Notes: generated from the letters alone by a model not told the origin. A DNA stretch of 64,000 nucleotides from Periplaneta americana (GCF_040183065.1 NC_091124.1:62752501-62816500); one strand, 5' to 3'. Counted from the first letter of the stretch, positions 11,079 through 23,213 are shown. A program made the numbers and translations.

Positions 11079-12100
11079 ATATCATATAAATTAGTTTTTT
11101 TTATTTTCAGTCAATCACTTATCATGTTATGATGGCAGAAAAGAATTCTGTTACATCAAGATACAATGTTAATATACGTCACGAATATTTTCGACTTATT
11201 TTCAAGTCATCTTCAGGTGATAGTTTTCTAACAAACATACATTTGAACTAGGTGAAAATATTATTTAAACACATTTATAAAACACTAGTAAATAGTCTGA
11301 CCATGCATACTTTACATAAACTGGTTGAATGGCGTACATAGTCTTAAAATTAAATTGACATACAGAGGTCATGGAAAGCATGGGGCTCTACCTCCATCCC
11401 CCGAAGTGCCTTCATGGCATGTTACGGGGATACCTTTACCTTTTTTTTTTACAGATAGAAAGCCTTCCAATGAACATAATTATAATACAATATATTGAGA
11501 GGCATGCAGTGTGCCTGAATTATGAAATTAAAAACATGGTAGACCATGTAACGCCAAGATGAGAAGGCCACATCATCTGAAAGCCTCTACTGTACATCTT
11601 TCACATAATGCCTCTCACCACGGCGAACAGACCGAAATTTTCTTTTACATCCACTTCATACAGTCTTCCAATACATTGAAAGTCATAAAGAACAAGCCTA
11701 GTCTTCAGTTTTATATATAATAATTTTAAATGTTTTTAATTTCATAATTCAGGCACACTGCATGCCTCTCAATATATTGTATTATAATTATGTTCATTGG
11801 AAGGCTTTCTATCTGTATGTCAATTTAATTTTAAGACTATGTACGCCATTCAACCAGTTTATGTAAAGTATGCATGGTCAGACTATTTACTAGTGTTTTA
11901 TAAATGTGTTTAAATAATATTTTCACCTAGTTCAAATGTATGTTTGTTAGAAAACTATCACCTGAAGATGACTTGAAAATAAGTCGAAAATATTCGTGAC
12001 GTATATTAACATTGTATCTTGATGTAACAGAATTCTTTTCTGCCATCATAACATGATAAGTGATTGACTGAAAAATAAAAAAACTAATTTATATGATATT
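11079..12100. mobile_element. 1-kb palindromic element with hammerhead-like motifs
   Basis: Two long arms are near-perfect inverted copies: left about 11079-11536, right about 11733-12100. They are joined by a unique loop of about 195 bp. The arms share, among others, CAATCACTTATCATGTTATG and its complement. Each arm carries a motif CTGAAGA, then GACTT-6 nt-AAGTC, then GAAA (right arm 11962-11989 on +; left arm 11189-11216 on -), resembling the catalytic core of a hammerhead ribozyme. The left arm has an extra 85-bp insertion absent from the right. No transposase frame. Possibly an inverted duplicate of a Penelope-like terminal repeat; class uncertain. Confidence 0.7.
11366..11450. repeat. 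85-bp retroposon fragment inserted in palindrome arm
   Basis: Comparison of the two palindrome arms shows this segment only in the left one. It ends in a T10 run and is bracketed by TACAG (11361-11365 and 11450-11454, sharing one T of the run). The right arm has an uninterrupted CATACAGATAG. It looks like a 5'-truncated retroposon end that landed after the palindrome formed. Confidence 0.65.
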
Positions 12101-13400
12101 ATTTCACAAACTTATCTGAACTCAACATGACTTTTAAATTTAATTTACCTAGAGATAAATATAACAAAGTGACAGTATAAGGAATTTGCTGGGACATCGT
12201 GATTATTATTTTTGTTGAATCGAAATTGAGTAAATTTGTGTGCATGCTAAAATTGAATGTGTCCAGTAATCATCCATAACAAAGAGCTAAGTTATATATT
12301 ATATGACTTTAACACAGATTTCTTTCCAAATAGCACATGCAATTGCTGTCACATTACAACAACTGAACAATTTTAATTAGGCCTATTTCTTTTGTTATTT
12401 TGCACTATCGCCTTAATCAACCAATCACAATTGAGTCACTTCTATCATATTTAATAAAAAATTTTCCGATAAAGCTCACATAGTACAGAAATTTAATTTT
12501 TAGTTTGTTGATTTAGGGCCATTTTCTTCAAATCAAAATAAATTTGGTATAAATTGAACCCGTTCAACTTTAGTATTTAGTTTAAATGTGCTTCAATTTT
12601 CTCCATAAATTTCTAACACTCGTTTAGTTTAAACAACAGCTCGATTGGAACTGGCTCATTAGAGTCAAACCGATAGTTTCAACATGTCAGCTGTTTATGA
12701 AGATTTAATACTATAATCAAAGTGTATAAAGAAGAAATGCAAGGGGTACTAGTTTCACAGATAGGCTTAAATAAATTATTTATACCCATGTGAAGTGTTG
12801 TGTAGCATCGTTCAATCCAATATTTCCTTGAATATCTTGGAAAGCATTCTCGATTCCATTTTTCTTCAGATAGACTAGATCATAAAATAACATTAATACC
12901 AGTAACTCATGTTTTGTAACATCTGCATTATCTTATGGAATATATGGATCCATTTTAATAAAAAATTAATTTCCTTTAACTTTATTCCTTTCCCATGAAT
13001 TTCAAGAAAAGAACTTCCAACTTTTAACGAGTTCATTAACCCACCAAATTAGGCCTACCTGATGTAGGCCTACACAGGACTTTGGTAATTATAAAATAAT
13101 ATATATTATCTTCTAATTAAAAATTATAGAAAACTGCTTCCTAATAATTATTATTTTACAGAGTGCAAAGAATGCAGGAGAAGTCCAGAAAAATGCAAAA
13201 GATTGGATATTACAATAAAATAGCCCAGAAAAATGCAGAAGATTACAATAAAATAAGGCAAAATACAGAAGATCCCACAAAATACAGCATAATTGCCATT
13301 ATTTATTCAAAGGAGCTTTACTTTATTAGTCTTACTGAAAACTTGTAGATATCCCTTCTCAAGCTAAAGTAATTTGTCAGTATCCTTTCTGTTTAGTTAT
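12101..13400. other. Intron, no clear feature
   Basis: AT-rich intron between the palindrome and the next foldback element. A short imperfect direct repetition occurs at 13171-13275 (AGAAAAATGCA(A/G)AAGAT units). No exon with matching phases or element termini recognised. Confidence 0.4.
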
Positions 13401-14446
13401 ACAGGGTGATTCACGAGGATTTATCGTCACTTATGGAGCTTATTTCTGAAGACATTTTGCCAGAATGAGAACCTACGACCTATCACAGCAAGTACTCCCC
13501 CCATCGAGACTACTATATATACAGTATAATAGCTGGCAGACTATTTCCTTATCCAACAACTGCTCTGAAGATGGCCACAACACAGCGGTCGAAACGTCAG
13601 CCAATAACATCAAGACAACGCGGTAGAAGCCCTGAAGCTTATCCACACACCTTTCTTCTTTATTTTTAAGGGTAAAAAAATATTACAAATAGAGAACGAA
13701 GTATTCAGAAGTATCATTTCTTTAATGGGCTAGTGTTCTGAAGCTAAAAATGTGTTATTAATTGCTTTGTACAGGTTTTCTTTTTCAATTTTTAACTAAA
13801 AATTACATCATTCTTATGCACTTATCACAAAAATTGTTACAAATCATACGACTTTTGGAATTTGATTCTTTACAGTTCAGTTATGCATCCTAATGTACAG
13901 TCTTGAAGAATTTACAAGAGTGGCGTGATTTGTAACAATTGTTGTGATAAATGCATAAGAAAATGTAATTTTATAGTTAAAAATCGGAAAAAAAAAATTT
14001 ATACGAAGCAACTATGGAATTCACAACACATTTTTAGCTTCAAAATACTAGCTAATTAAAGAAATGATACTTCTGAATACTTCATTCCCTATTTGTGATA
14101 TTTTTTACCCTTAAAACTAAATAAGAAAGGTAGTTTACTCACAACGTCAAATTAGTTTAACTCTGAAAATATTGAGATTAGGATTCATATTTATATGACA
14201 TTTTTTGTTCAGAATGTCTTCGGAAATAAGCTCTGTAAGTGACGGTAAATCCTGAATAGTTAATTCTTTATCTGTATTCTTTTACCCTTAAAACTAAAGA
14301 ATAATGGTATTTTACAAACAACTCTAAATTAGTGTAGCTCTGGAAATATTGAGATTAGGACATATGTTTATGTGACATTTTTTACTCAGAATGTTTTCGG
14401 AAATTAGCTCCATAAGTGACGGTAAATCCTTGTGAATCACCCTTTA
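13401..14446. mobile_element. Foldback TIR element with sub-terminal duplications
   Basis: Inverted ends: ACAGGGTGATTCACGAGGAT from 13401, and the complement of GGATTTACC-type sequence ending in GTGAATCACCCT near 14442. Inner arms are also inverted (about 13660-13870 against 13920-14120, around TATCATTTCTTTAAT and ATTAAAGAAATGATA). The right end carries two tandem versions of the subterminal block (about 14110-14255 and 14285-14440, both with TGAGATTAGGA and CGGAAAT(A/T)AGCTC). The left arm is interrupted and shortened by another sequence at about 13475-13650. No coding capacity; class not assigned. Confidence 0.7.
13475..13650 (+). mobile_element. Hammerhead-like repeat fragment nested in foldback arm
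   Basis: This piece aligns over most of its length with the right half of the discrete insertion at 39701-39950. Shared blocks are CACAACACAGC, GTCGAAACGTCAGCC and CAAGACAACG. It has the core CTGAAGA (13565-13571), a 4-bp helix GGCC/GGTC around a 10-nt loop, then GAAA (13591-13594). The left arm that pairs with the right arm in the 39.7 kb copy is missing, so this copy is truncated. Confidence 0.65.
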
Positions 14447-14879
14447 GAAAGGGTTTACTGAAGTTTTGTATGGGGTCTCAATGAGGAATGTAGCCTATCT
14501 CATAACTGGCGATTCATTCCAGGCTCTCTAGTATTTGTTCAAAGTTTCTTTAACTCAAAGACCAGCACTTATGGAAAGGCTGCTAGGAAGTTTAAGGTCT
14601 CTTTTCCAAATAGATGCCAAGAAATTCTTTGTTTATATATAGCATCTTAAAGCATTTAGAAACCAATTACTAGCAGCCAACTTATTTCCACTGTAAATTT
14701 CATGTCACAATATATTAATTGTTATTACATATCTTTGTATCAAGTCTGAACACACATTTCTTTCACACTTACGTAAAGGATTTGATCAAAATCCGAGCCA
14801 GTCAAATGTATTGATTGCTGTGACACAGTCTGTATGGAATTGAAAGTAAGTGATAACTTTTGTTTCTTGTTGCTTTCAG

Positions 14880-15019
14880 TTATGAAGAACGTGCAAAGTC
14901 TTTAGAAACAGTGGTTCGCAATCACAAAGACTCCACAACATTTGAGGAGTTCACAGCGCAGGTTTACTCTCCTGTTCAGACGTTGTCACCTTTCTGTCCA
15001 GGGCCCACTCGCTCATCAG
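14880..15019 (+). CDS. RALGAPA: RalGAP alpha exon (end of GAP domain, linker)
   Basis: A 140-bp exon entered in phase 2 (completing Tyr) and left in phase 1, between TTGCTTTCAG and GTAATA. It reads YYEERAKSLETVVRNHKDST, then TFEEFTAQVYSPVQTLSPFC, then PGPTRSS plus one G. YEERA and TFE-F-AQV-SP are the conserved end of the GAP region of RalGAP alpha. The downstream sequence turns into a low-conservation tail encoded by far 3' exons. If the donor were skipped, reading continues GNTSLANDLLKIC and stops at 15060. Confidence 0.95.
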
Positions 15020-15087
15020 GTAATACTTCCCTAGCGAATGATTTGTTAAAAATCTGTTAATGCATGTATATAAGTAACTTTGAAGTA

Positions 15088-15790
15088 CAGTAGAACCTCT
15101 ATTATCCATGGTAATGAAGGGGGTGGACTGAACGATTAATCGAAAAAAATCAGATAATGCGTACCATAAAATATTTTCGTAAATGAAGTGAATAATTCTT
15201 GAAGTTTCGTAATTTCCTCCATAGTCTTGTGTTTAACACGCTAGGTAGTGGATCAGAAGTTCACTAATTTAAGTTCGGTTGTCAAGGATGTGTTTATAAA
15301 GGAAAAGGAAACTCCTTGTAATGGCTGTGAGCGGAAGGATATGAATAGTAGAGGTCTCATGTTGTAGATTTACATACTCTATACACTTTATCCTTAATTT
15401 TTATTAAATTGTGCACAGTCTCGTATTCTGACGCAAGATGAGCCACAGTTTCTCTTTCCCCAAATCACTCAATTATATGCATTTTTCGTTACTTATCACA
15501 AAAGTTTTCTTTTGACACTCATGGAATACATTTTACTATATATAGAAGTTGTACATACGGCAACTAGAACAGTAGACCAAACTGGAAGTGTAAAGGCTTG
15601 TAATAACACTCTCTAGAAAAAAATACGTACTAATATAAAGTACAGTAGTACTTCATATGTTCTGTAGAAAAAAAAAAAAAAGAAGAAGAAAAGAAAGAAA
15701 GAAATGGAAAGGGAAAAAAAGAGTGAGCAAAAGACAGTTGGATAATCTGTCAGTCGGTTAATAGGGTGTCGGATAATCGGGGTTCTACTG
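15088..15790. mobile_element. Tigger/pogo-like MITE
   Basis: A 703-bp element with inverted ends CAGTAGAACCTCTATTATCC (left) and the complement of GGATAATCGGGGTTCTACTG (right). It is flanked by TA duplications (15086-15087, 15791-15792). No transposase remains. The AGAACC-TTATCC terminal type and TA target are those of pogo/Tigger-derived miniature elements. Contains an A/G-rich run near 15667-15720. Confidence 0.85.
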
Positions 15791-16335
15791 TAGTACATTT
15801 CGTCTCTTTCCATCACATTAATTGTAACACATGGACAATTTAATCTGTACAGAATTGATGTTGCATATCCAGTTATCATATTTAATTGAGAAACGGGGAA
15901 CCTCATATCACTTTATGTGCTATGCAAAAATGAGTTTTTTCCAGATATTTTATTTCTTCATACAATGCAAATATCTATTGTTAACACAACGATTTCATCA
16001 TTAGATTTTAAGAACAGATGCCAGAATTAAAATTCTCGTTAGTGTTGAATTTGTGGTGGAAAAAGATGGTGTTGAGAACTGTTTTGTCAGATTGCTTCAA
16101 TTCTTCTCCAATCATTGAACTGTTTTTCATTCAGAAAAGGATGCAGAATTGCTGTACTGTATTATAACAGTGAAATAATTAGGAACTTCAAATTTATTCT
16201 GGACTTTACGTATTTATGAACATTACATTACACAAAAATTCAAATTTGATTATTTTTTAAATTGTCCCCTAGCTTATTCATATGTACTTCCGCCAACTAC
16301 GAGAGATCTTTATTTTTTTCTGGAAAACAATATTG

Positions 16336-16806
16336 TTGGTTATGTAGCCATTAAGGAGAATAGCAATGACAAAGGAAGCTTTTAATAGAAAAAGGAGCAT
16401 CTTTTGCGGATCTCTGGAGAAAGAACTAAGGAAGAGACTATTGAAGTGCTTTGTGTGAAGTGTAGCATTGTGTGGGGGCAGAAACATGAACATTATGACG
16501 AAGTGAAGAGAAACGACTAGAAGTATTTGAAATGTGGATATGGAGAAGTATGGAGCGTGTGAAGTGGACAGACAGAATAAGAAACGAAGCTGTGTTGGAA
16601 AGAGTGGATGAAGAAAGAACGATGCTGAAACTGATCAGAAAGAGGAAAAGGAATTGGCTGGATCACTGATTGAAAAAAAACTACCTTCTGAAGGATGCAC
16701 TGGAAGGAATGGTGAATGGGAGAAGAGTTCGAGGTAGAAGAAGATGTCAGATGATAGATGACATTAAGATATATGGATCATATGAGGAGACAAAGAGGAA
16801 GGCAGA
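16336..16806 (+). pseudogene. LINE fragment B (RT C-terminus)
   Basis: Non-LTR retrotransposon 3' coding fragment, with frameshifts. Readable blocks are MTKEAFNRKRSIFCGSLEKE, RKRLLKCFV, then VKWTDRIRNEAVLERVDEE, RTMLKLIRKRKRNWL and KDALEGMVNGRRVRGRR. The same family occurs at 43375-44045 (-), 54835-55240 (-) and 58915-59165 (+). The catalytic RT core is absent. Confidence 0.85.
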
Positions 16807-17774
16807 ACACTATGAACAAATGAGTGTAGTGATTTCCGCACTTCTTTCATTACCAGGTACCAGGGGATTGTAGATATTTTACTTTCAAAGCTTTTCTTTA
16901 GCAATTCAAACATGTGATAGTCATAATAGGGAGAAATCGAGGCAATGTGCAAGGTGGAACAGCACTTTGCAACCAAGTTCAATAAGGAAATCTTAGTGAC
17001 TTTTGCAGTGAGAAGGGTGTTGTCATGAAGGAAAATTATGCTTTCCGACAGTATTTTCCACATCTTCTGAATCTTAAAACATCTTTAAATTTTCCTTTCA
17101 AGAGAAGACTGTAGTATGCTGCATTCATTGTTGTTTGATGTAAAAGAAAATTGATTGATTAATATCAGCTCTTCTCCTTTTCAGAAAACTATAGCCATTA
17201 CTATTTAAGAAAACACAGTGAGACAAATTTAATTTTGTTCCTAATGTGTCCAGTTTTACAGCCAAGAGTATCATGAGTTTCTGGATAGAATTGTAACAAC
17301 CAGTGAGACTTAGATATGGCATTACAATATTGCTAGCAAGGAATGAAACATTCAAGTCCACCATCACTCACAAGGATTAAAGTGAAATCGTCTGAGAAAA
17401 AGTTAATGACTAAAGCTTTGTGAGATGTGAAAGGGTCAATATTAATCGATTTTCTCTTTGATCAAAAGCAATTAATGCGGCATATATTCTTTTGAGAAAC
17501 AAACTTAAAAAAGCTGTAAGTTTCAGAAGACGTAAAAAATTGTCTATAATCTTTTTGCTGTTAGAATAATCCTACAGTAAACAATACCACATGACTGAAA
17601 TGAGACATGGTTGGCCACAGCTTGACGCCACCGATTCTCAGTGCGTGATCCCACCCACTCCTGTACATTCTGTTTCATGTTAAACATTTCCCTTTATTCG
17701 TTAAAGTAGTCCTAACCTCACTACTAAGCATCAGTTTGCTTAGGAAAGAATTACTTTATACTTAATTACTATTA
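16807..17774. other. Intron, no feature recognised
   Basis: Intron between two LINE fragments. No exon or element boundary seen. Confidence 0.4.
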
Positions 17775-18180
17775 CTGCTGTTTACAGACCTGTTACTAAA
17801 TCTACTTATTACTCGGTGAAAAGATTTATTAAATCTACATACTTCGACTTCAACAAACAAAATTTGATAATACAATCTCAAGGGAAAAAATGGAACTCTC
17901 TGCATCATAATCCACAGTTAATTCCCGATCTACCACGAAAATCGTCTGTAGCTGCATTTAGATTGGCAACATGCCATGACTGTTTGGCCAAACACATGCT
18001 TAGAATTGGAATATATCAGTCCCCTAACTGTCCATTATGCAACTCAAACCAAGAAATGGATTCGGAACACCTCAAAATCTGTGCTTCAGTGGCTGACCAT
18101 GATAATATCTTTGAAAAATATTGGAGTGCAAGAGGTCAAATGACTTTATTGTCAAACGGCTAGCATTAGAAAACAACAAC
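17775..18180 (+). pseudogene. 5'-truncated LINE (RNase H C-terminal region)
   Basis: A second, shorter copy of the LINE at 30.1-32.2 kb. It begins just after the RNase H core and continues in one open frame (17816-18163) through WNSLHHNPQLIPDLPRKSSV, a RLATCHDCLAKH segment and the zinc-knuckle-like CPLCNSNQEMDSEHLKIC to a TAG. The 3' end runs into GAAAACAACAACAGC, as in the longer copy. Near-identity of the two proteins (a handful of differences in over 100 residues) suggests recent common ancestry. Confidence 0.88.
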
Positions 18181-18434
18181 AGCAACATAATTAAATTATT
18201 TTAAACTTTCTTTTAAGATCAATAGCTGTCGAACTAATGCCTTATTCTCCTCTTGCATTTAACCATACTCTCTCACTGAGGATGCAGAAGCCGTAATACC
18301 ACATGTTTACGTGGACAACAAGCTCAATATCAAGTGATGCCAGCTTGTTACAACAACAGACTACCTTGGTATTACTCTTTGTATCTTTGTATTCACCCGC
18401 TTCGTTGGGAAATTCTTAGTAAATAAGAAATATA

Positions 18435-18782
18435 AATAAAATAATCCGTGGCACTACAGCCCGTGAATGGCCTAGACCAACCAGCCAGCTGCTGGCCTCA
18501 CGCCCACATGCCAAAGCAAAGGTGGACGATCATCCAACCAGAATGGAGGTATCATGTGGTTAGCACGATGATCCCCCCAGCTGTTATAGCTGATATTCGC
18601 AACTGGATTTGCTACCTATCGTAGCTCCCCAAGTGCATCACAATGCTGGGTGGGCACTGGTCCCATACACTGGCCGAAATTTCATGAGAAAATTCCTTCC
18701 CCCATGAGGAATCGAACCAGGGCACATTTCGTAATGCGGGCCCTAGGCAGATGCCTTAGACCACGACGCCATGGCACGGGAC
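18435..18782 (-). repeat. tRNA-derived SINE (family 2) with 14-bp TSD
   Basis: A 348-bp insertion flanked by perfect copies of AAATAAGAAATATA (18421-18434, 18783-18796). On the minus strand it begins with a tRNA-like head (CATGGCGTCGTGGTCTAAGG, A-box type) and a B box GGTTCGATTCC, and ends in an A/T-rich tail. A fragment of the same family lies at 23214-23340. Confidence 0.92.
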
Positions 18783-19084
18783 AAATAAGAAATATATAAG
18801 TACCTTTTCTTTTACATAACATTGTACATATGAGTCAAGTTATATGTTTTATTGTATTTACCTGCTAAAATTTATTTTTTTTTAATAAATACAAAGTTAT
18901 GGCACTCAAATACAAATCTATATTTTCCTGCGTCGTGTGAGTATTTCGACTAGTAGTCAATCACGGGTATTAGAGCCACATGCTTGTGTTTACATTTCGA
19001 TTATTCTAACAGCAAAAAGGTTATACATGCATCATCTTCCCATGTCCTCACTGCACAAAACACACACTAGATACCCTTACAGAA

Positions 19085-19400
19085 TGAATGTGGCTGGGAA
19101 GTGCTGCCACATCCTCCATAAAGCCCCGATTTAGCTCTCTGTATCTGTCACCTGTTTGGGCTGCTAAAGAAAATTTAGGAGACAAAACATTAAATTTACA
19201 ATTTCCTGGTTACCTAGTGATGAAAGGCATGCAGAAATGGCTGCATAACCAACAAAAGGTGTTCTTTCAAAAAGGAATAAATAAGCTCCCTGATAGCTGA
19301 CATAAGTGTATCAATAAGCTAGGAGACTATTTGATAAATAGTAATTGTTTGAATTTTTTTATGTTACGTAATATTCGCAAATAAATAAAGTTGGATGAAA
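19085..19400 (+). pseudogene. mariner transposase C-terminal remnant
   Basis: Across two frames I read WEVLPHPP, stop, SPDLA (the HPPYSPDLAPSDFHLF block with the third catalytic Asp), then AAKENLGDKTLN, GMQKWLHNQQKVFFQKGINK and CINKLGDYL. This is the order of the mariner C-terminus. The 5' half of the gene is missing and stops interrupt the rest. A different mariner lineage from the copy at 4583-5925. Confidence 0.75.
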
Positions 19401-19473
19401 TTTGAACCACATACTTACTTTCTGTCAAAAAAGTAACCAATTAGGAAAACTGATTGCATCAATCTGGGGTGAT

Positions 19474-19502
19474 AGTGTTGTTGTTGTTGTTGATTATGAT
19501 GG

Positions 19503-19536
<34 letters not shown>

Positions 19537-19545
19537 GAAGGTTAC
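19474..19545. repeat. (GTT)n and (GAT)n microsatellites
   Basis: A short TTG/GTT run followed by about a dozen GAT units (roughly 19500-19535). Simple sequence in intron. Confidence 0.95.
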
Positions 19546-21054
19546 GAACTGATGCCAATTTTTTTTTACAACTTTTAAGTCTATTATAATCTCCAATTGT
19601 AATCTACACAATTCTACATTACTTAAAATAACATAGTCTTACTACTTAAATCCAAAGATTAATAAATACAGCAAGCATACTTTTCATGTATTTCCTCATT
19701 GCGAGAGGACCGGGAAATTTGCGAGATGTGATAACGTGAATTGTTCTCATTTTGTCAAATTTTTACAACAAATTTTCTTTATACCTCTTCCCATAACCCG
19801 AAGAAAACATACTTTTGAATTGCAAAACGTGAAAAAAAAAAAAAAAAATCAAATTTTTTATCAAATTGCAGCAACACTTGTTTTGTTCTCGAAGTCTTAA
19901 CAGTCCCCCCCCCCCCCCAATAAATGCGTGTATAATTTCCGTTCTTTTTTTTTTTCTGATGGCACATTTCATTCCACCATTTTGTCAATGGCTGCAGTTG
20001 TGTATTAAAAATCTATATAAATTGTAAAAGCTGAAAATTGATATTGAAAATGCTGTGTATACCACTCTTATTGTGTTTAATATCTTAAATCTGAAATATA
20101 AAACTTGCATATAAGCAATAATTATTTTAAAAAAGAATTTTCCTTAAAATAAAACTGCTTTTATGAAACTCTACTCATTGCATGGCTATTCTTGATTTGA
20201 GAGGAAAAACAAACACGTGTTGCAAGATGTTGATTTTTTCAGCTACCATTTTTCCAACTCCAAATTGAGAATATGATGTTGGCAGGAGTATTTAAGGATA
20301 GCTTGCTTAGTGTAAATTAATGAAATGTAATGCAAATTATATACCTACAGTAGTACCAAGGGATTTGCTTATAGCTATCTTGAAATATCAAAAGACCCTG
20401 CCATTTATTGAAGTTTCTTGGTGATAGGTGGGAAGAACATTTTTTGGGAGTACACCTTAGTGAACATGGTTCTGTTATAGAAACAAATTTTTATGCAGAA
20501 CATAGAGAAGTACCATTGCGCTACAAAACATCACTTTATAGTCCTTGATATGCATACTACATCTTTCTTCTTCCTCTATCTGTTGCTGATATTCAATATG
20601 CAGTTTAATTTTAACCAAAATTTTAGACAGTTGATGGAACAAAACAACATTTACTTAGAATTGACTAGAAGAATTATTTTCTTTTTCATTTTTCTGACAT
20701 ACGAAATACTGTAATCCCAAAATTTGGAATGTAAGCAGTAATGTTCTCAGAGCTTTACAGTTTTGAGTAGCGGTTTTTAATGATAGAATATGTGAAAATA
20801 TTTACCTAATATTTGCAAACGAAAGCTTTACGTCTAAGTGAGAGCATAATTAGTTCTGTAGTAGCTAACTGATAATGTGGTTTGGAAATTGTTGTACTTG
20901 GATTCTGTTTTTAATGCAATTGGGAAATACCACATTCCCAGCAGATGTACTATACAGTGTTATTGGTTTATCAGGTGTCCTCCGTAAACCCATATATAAT
21001 TAATTATTTTGTAACATTTATATTAGAAGTTTTAATGAAGACATTATGATTTTA

Positions 21055-21103
<49 letters not shown>

Positions 21104-21299
21104 TTAAAGCTGGTGTTATTGTGTAAATATATAGTAAGGAGAAAATATTCCAGATTCGTCATTCATTAGAGATTTATGTATTTTTATTTCATTCATTCAT
21201 ATTTATTATTGTTTATTTAGTCGTTTGTTTTTACTTTGAACAACACTTTTTGCATTACTGAATATGTGACATGTCGTCACTGATTTTGAAAATCGTTGT
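19546..21299. other. Intron; (TA)n near 21057-21098
   Basis: AT-rich intron without recognisable exon or element. Contains homopolymer runs (A-run near 19833, C-run near 19907) and a roughly 20-unit TA dinucleotide microsatellite at 21057-21098. Confidence 0.5.
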
Positions 21300-21310
21300 T
21301 CCAACATTAG

Positions 21311-21463
21311 GATCCATTAAGCCCACAGTGGGCAGCTGAAACAGAAGTCTTGAGCAGCCATAGAGGGCCAGAAGAGACAATGCTGTCGTTGGAGTTACTG
21401 TACCAAGAGCAGGAACATAACCTTCAAAGATGGCAGTATATTGAACACTGGTACCTTTGAAAA
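21311..21463 (+). other. Unassigned 50-codon open segment after an AG acceptor
   Basis: After TTCCAACATTAG, a GC-richer stretch stays open for 50 codons to TGA. It reads DPLSPQWAAETEVLSSHRGP, then EETMLSLELLYQEQEHNLQR, then WQYIEHWYL. It looks protein-like and acidic, but I do not recognise it. It does not fit as the next RalGAP alpha exon, because the upstream donor is phase 1 and this frame needs phase 0. A little downstream, LDILNIAT-stop-NV (about 21560-21590) recalls the start of a LINE endonuclease domain, so this may be LINE sequence. Confidence 0.25.
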
Positions 21464-21469
21464 GAAAAT

Positions 21470-23213
21470 AACCTTCAGAAGTGAACTAGAGCAGGATGGA
21501 TTACGTGGAGTCTGATTCGGGCAAACTGAGAAGAATGAAATCGCATGACATGCTTGATATACTAAACATTGCCACCTGAAATGTAACTGGAGGGAGATGC
21601 AGCTGGATGAAAAGAGGGAATGAAGGAACGATAAGTTACATTTTCATTAGTATATTATTACAGCTAAGATGAAATCGAGGAAAGTAAACAGTGTTAAGAA
21701 AATAAGCTAAAAATGAGAGAGAGGAAGAACGTCATATACGGTATATTGTAAAAAATAAATCAAGTTAATTGTCGGATTTTATAATATATTAATATAATAA
21801 TCCAAATTCTCATTGCGTACCTACGAATTTTGAAGATGATGTAACTGGTGAAGGTAAAAAATACGAAAATCTGTATATTTTCTAAAAAAAAAATATATAT
21901 ATATATATATCTCCACCTACATGTCCTGTTTTCCTAAATGATAGCTGAGAATCAAAACCGCTGCAAAAATGAAATCACAGTTAGTTGTCTCTGTGGATTT
22001 CATGTAATTTGGTTAACAATAACAATCAAACATACAAACACTTTATTCAAAATTAAAAGAAATGTGTAAATTTACACTAAAATTAAAAGAAATATGTAAA
22101 TTTACACTAAAAGTGAGAAGTATCACTTTTATTTTTTGTATCAAAATAAAAATGTTGTTAACATTTTTACACTAATAGACTACTATTATCTCAGTTTTAA
22201 TCAGAACAGTGCAGTAACAACATACAATAATCTGACGACTTATGTAATATTAAGAAGTCACAAACATTCATTTATTTTTGGTGATTAGTGGTGTTTCCTT
22301 CGATAAAAATGATAAATGATATCATTTTGAATATGTTAATATTTATGCACAGACTTTCACGTCCTGTATATATGATTAAAATAATATTGCCTGAGCCTTT
22401 TCTGAATTGAAAGCATAATTGTAAGGACTGCACATGTTAAGAACCTAAGTATGTGAGCATTACAGTATAGAACTTTATGGTCACTAAAGTTATATGGCCT
22501 CATTAACTACATTTCCTCCAAAATATCTGGACCTGTTTAAACTTGTTGTAAACATACATATCTACCTATTTTATGTTTATTAAGTAATTCTTGATGAATG
22601 CTTGAATCATTATTGTTTTTATTATGTTTTGTATTTATGTGAGGGCTGTTTGTTGAAGGTGTTAAGTTTGTGAACACAATAATTTCAATGCAAATGCTTT
22701 TTTTTGTTTAAGTCTTCCAGGTCAGTATTTCAGAGTAATATAGCATTCTAAACTTTGTAAATAAAGGGAAATCTGCGTTAAACAACCACCAACAGTTAAA
22801 AGAAAAAAAAATAGTATTAAGAAATGACATCTTTAAAAATGATGCCTTACAATACTTTTTTTATTGAAAGAATTCCACTCAACAGAATGATAGTCCTTTA
22901 GCGATCTGAACCACCTATCCCATAATTTTAGTTACTTCTTTAGAAGGATGATGATTTTTAGAGTAAATTGGCTATAAATTTAAAATTAACCAGTAAGTAC
23001 TTTTCATTTGGTTTTCAGGGTTTCTCTTAATATTGTATTAGTCGACCATTATTTGAGTGTGCATGGCAGGCAAGCAAGTTACTCTTGTGATGTGATAGTA
23101 AGCAAGTACAGATTTCAATTAACAGAACACACACATTAAAATGAACTACTTAGATAGCCCTGCCTTTGAGTCATGTCGAGATGTTTCTGTTATGTTACTA
23201 TAATAATATCTAG
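21470..23213. other. Intron; short tandem duplication at 22047-22112
   Basis: AT-rich intron. A 30-bp unit (AAATTAAAAGAAAT(G/A)TGTAA and following) occurs twice in tandem near 22047-22112. A short AT dinucleotide run is at 21890-21911. Nothing else recognised. Confidence 0.5.

Noticed and set aside
14880..15060. Read-through ending GNTSLANDLLKIC as the normal C-terminus
   Set aside because: The GTAATA donor and phase-compatible terminal exon at 45921 make splicing more likely; read-through remains possible only as a minor form.
21057..21098. TA-rich stretch as promoter or origin
   Set aside because: Simple (TA)n microsatellite in an intron; no other support.
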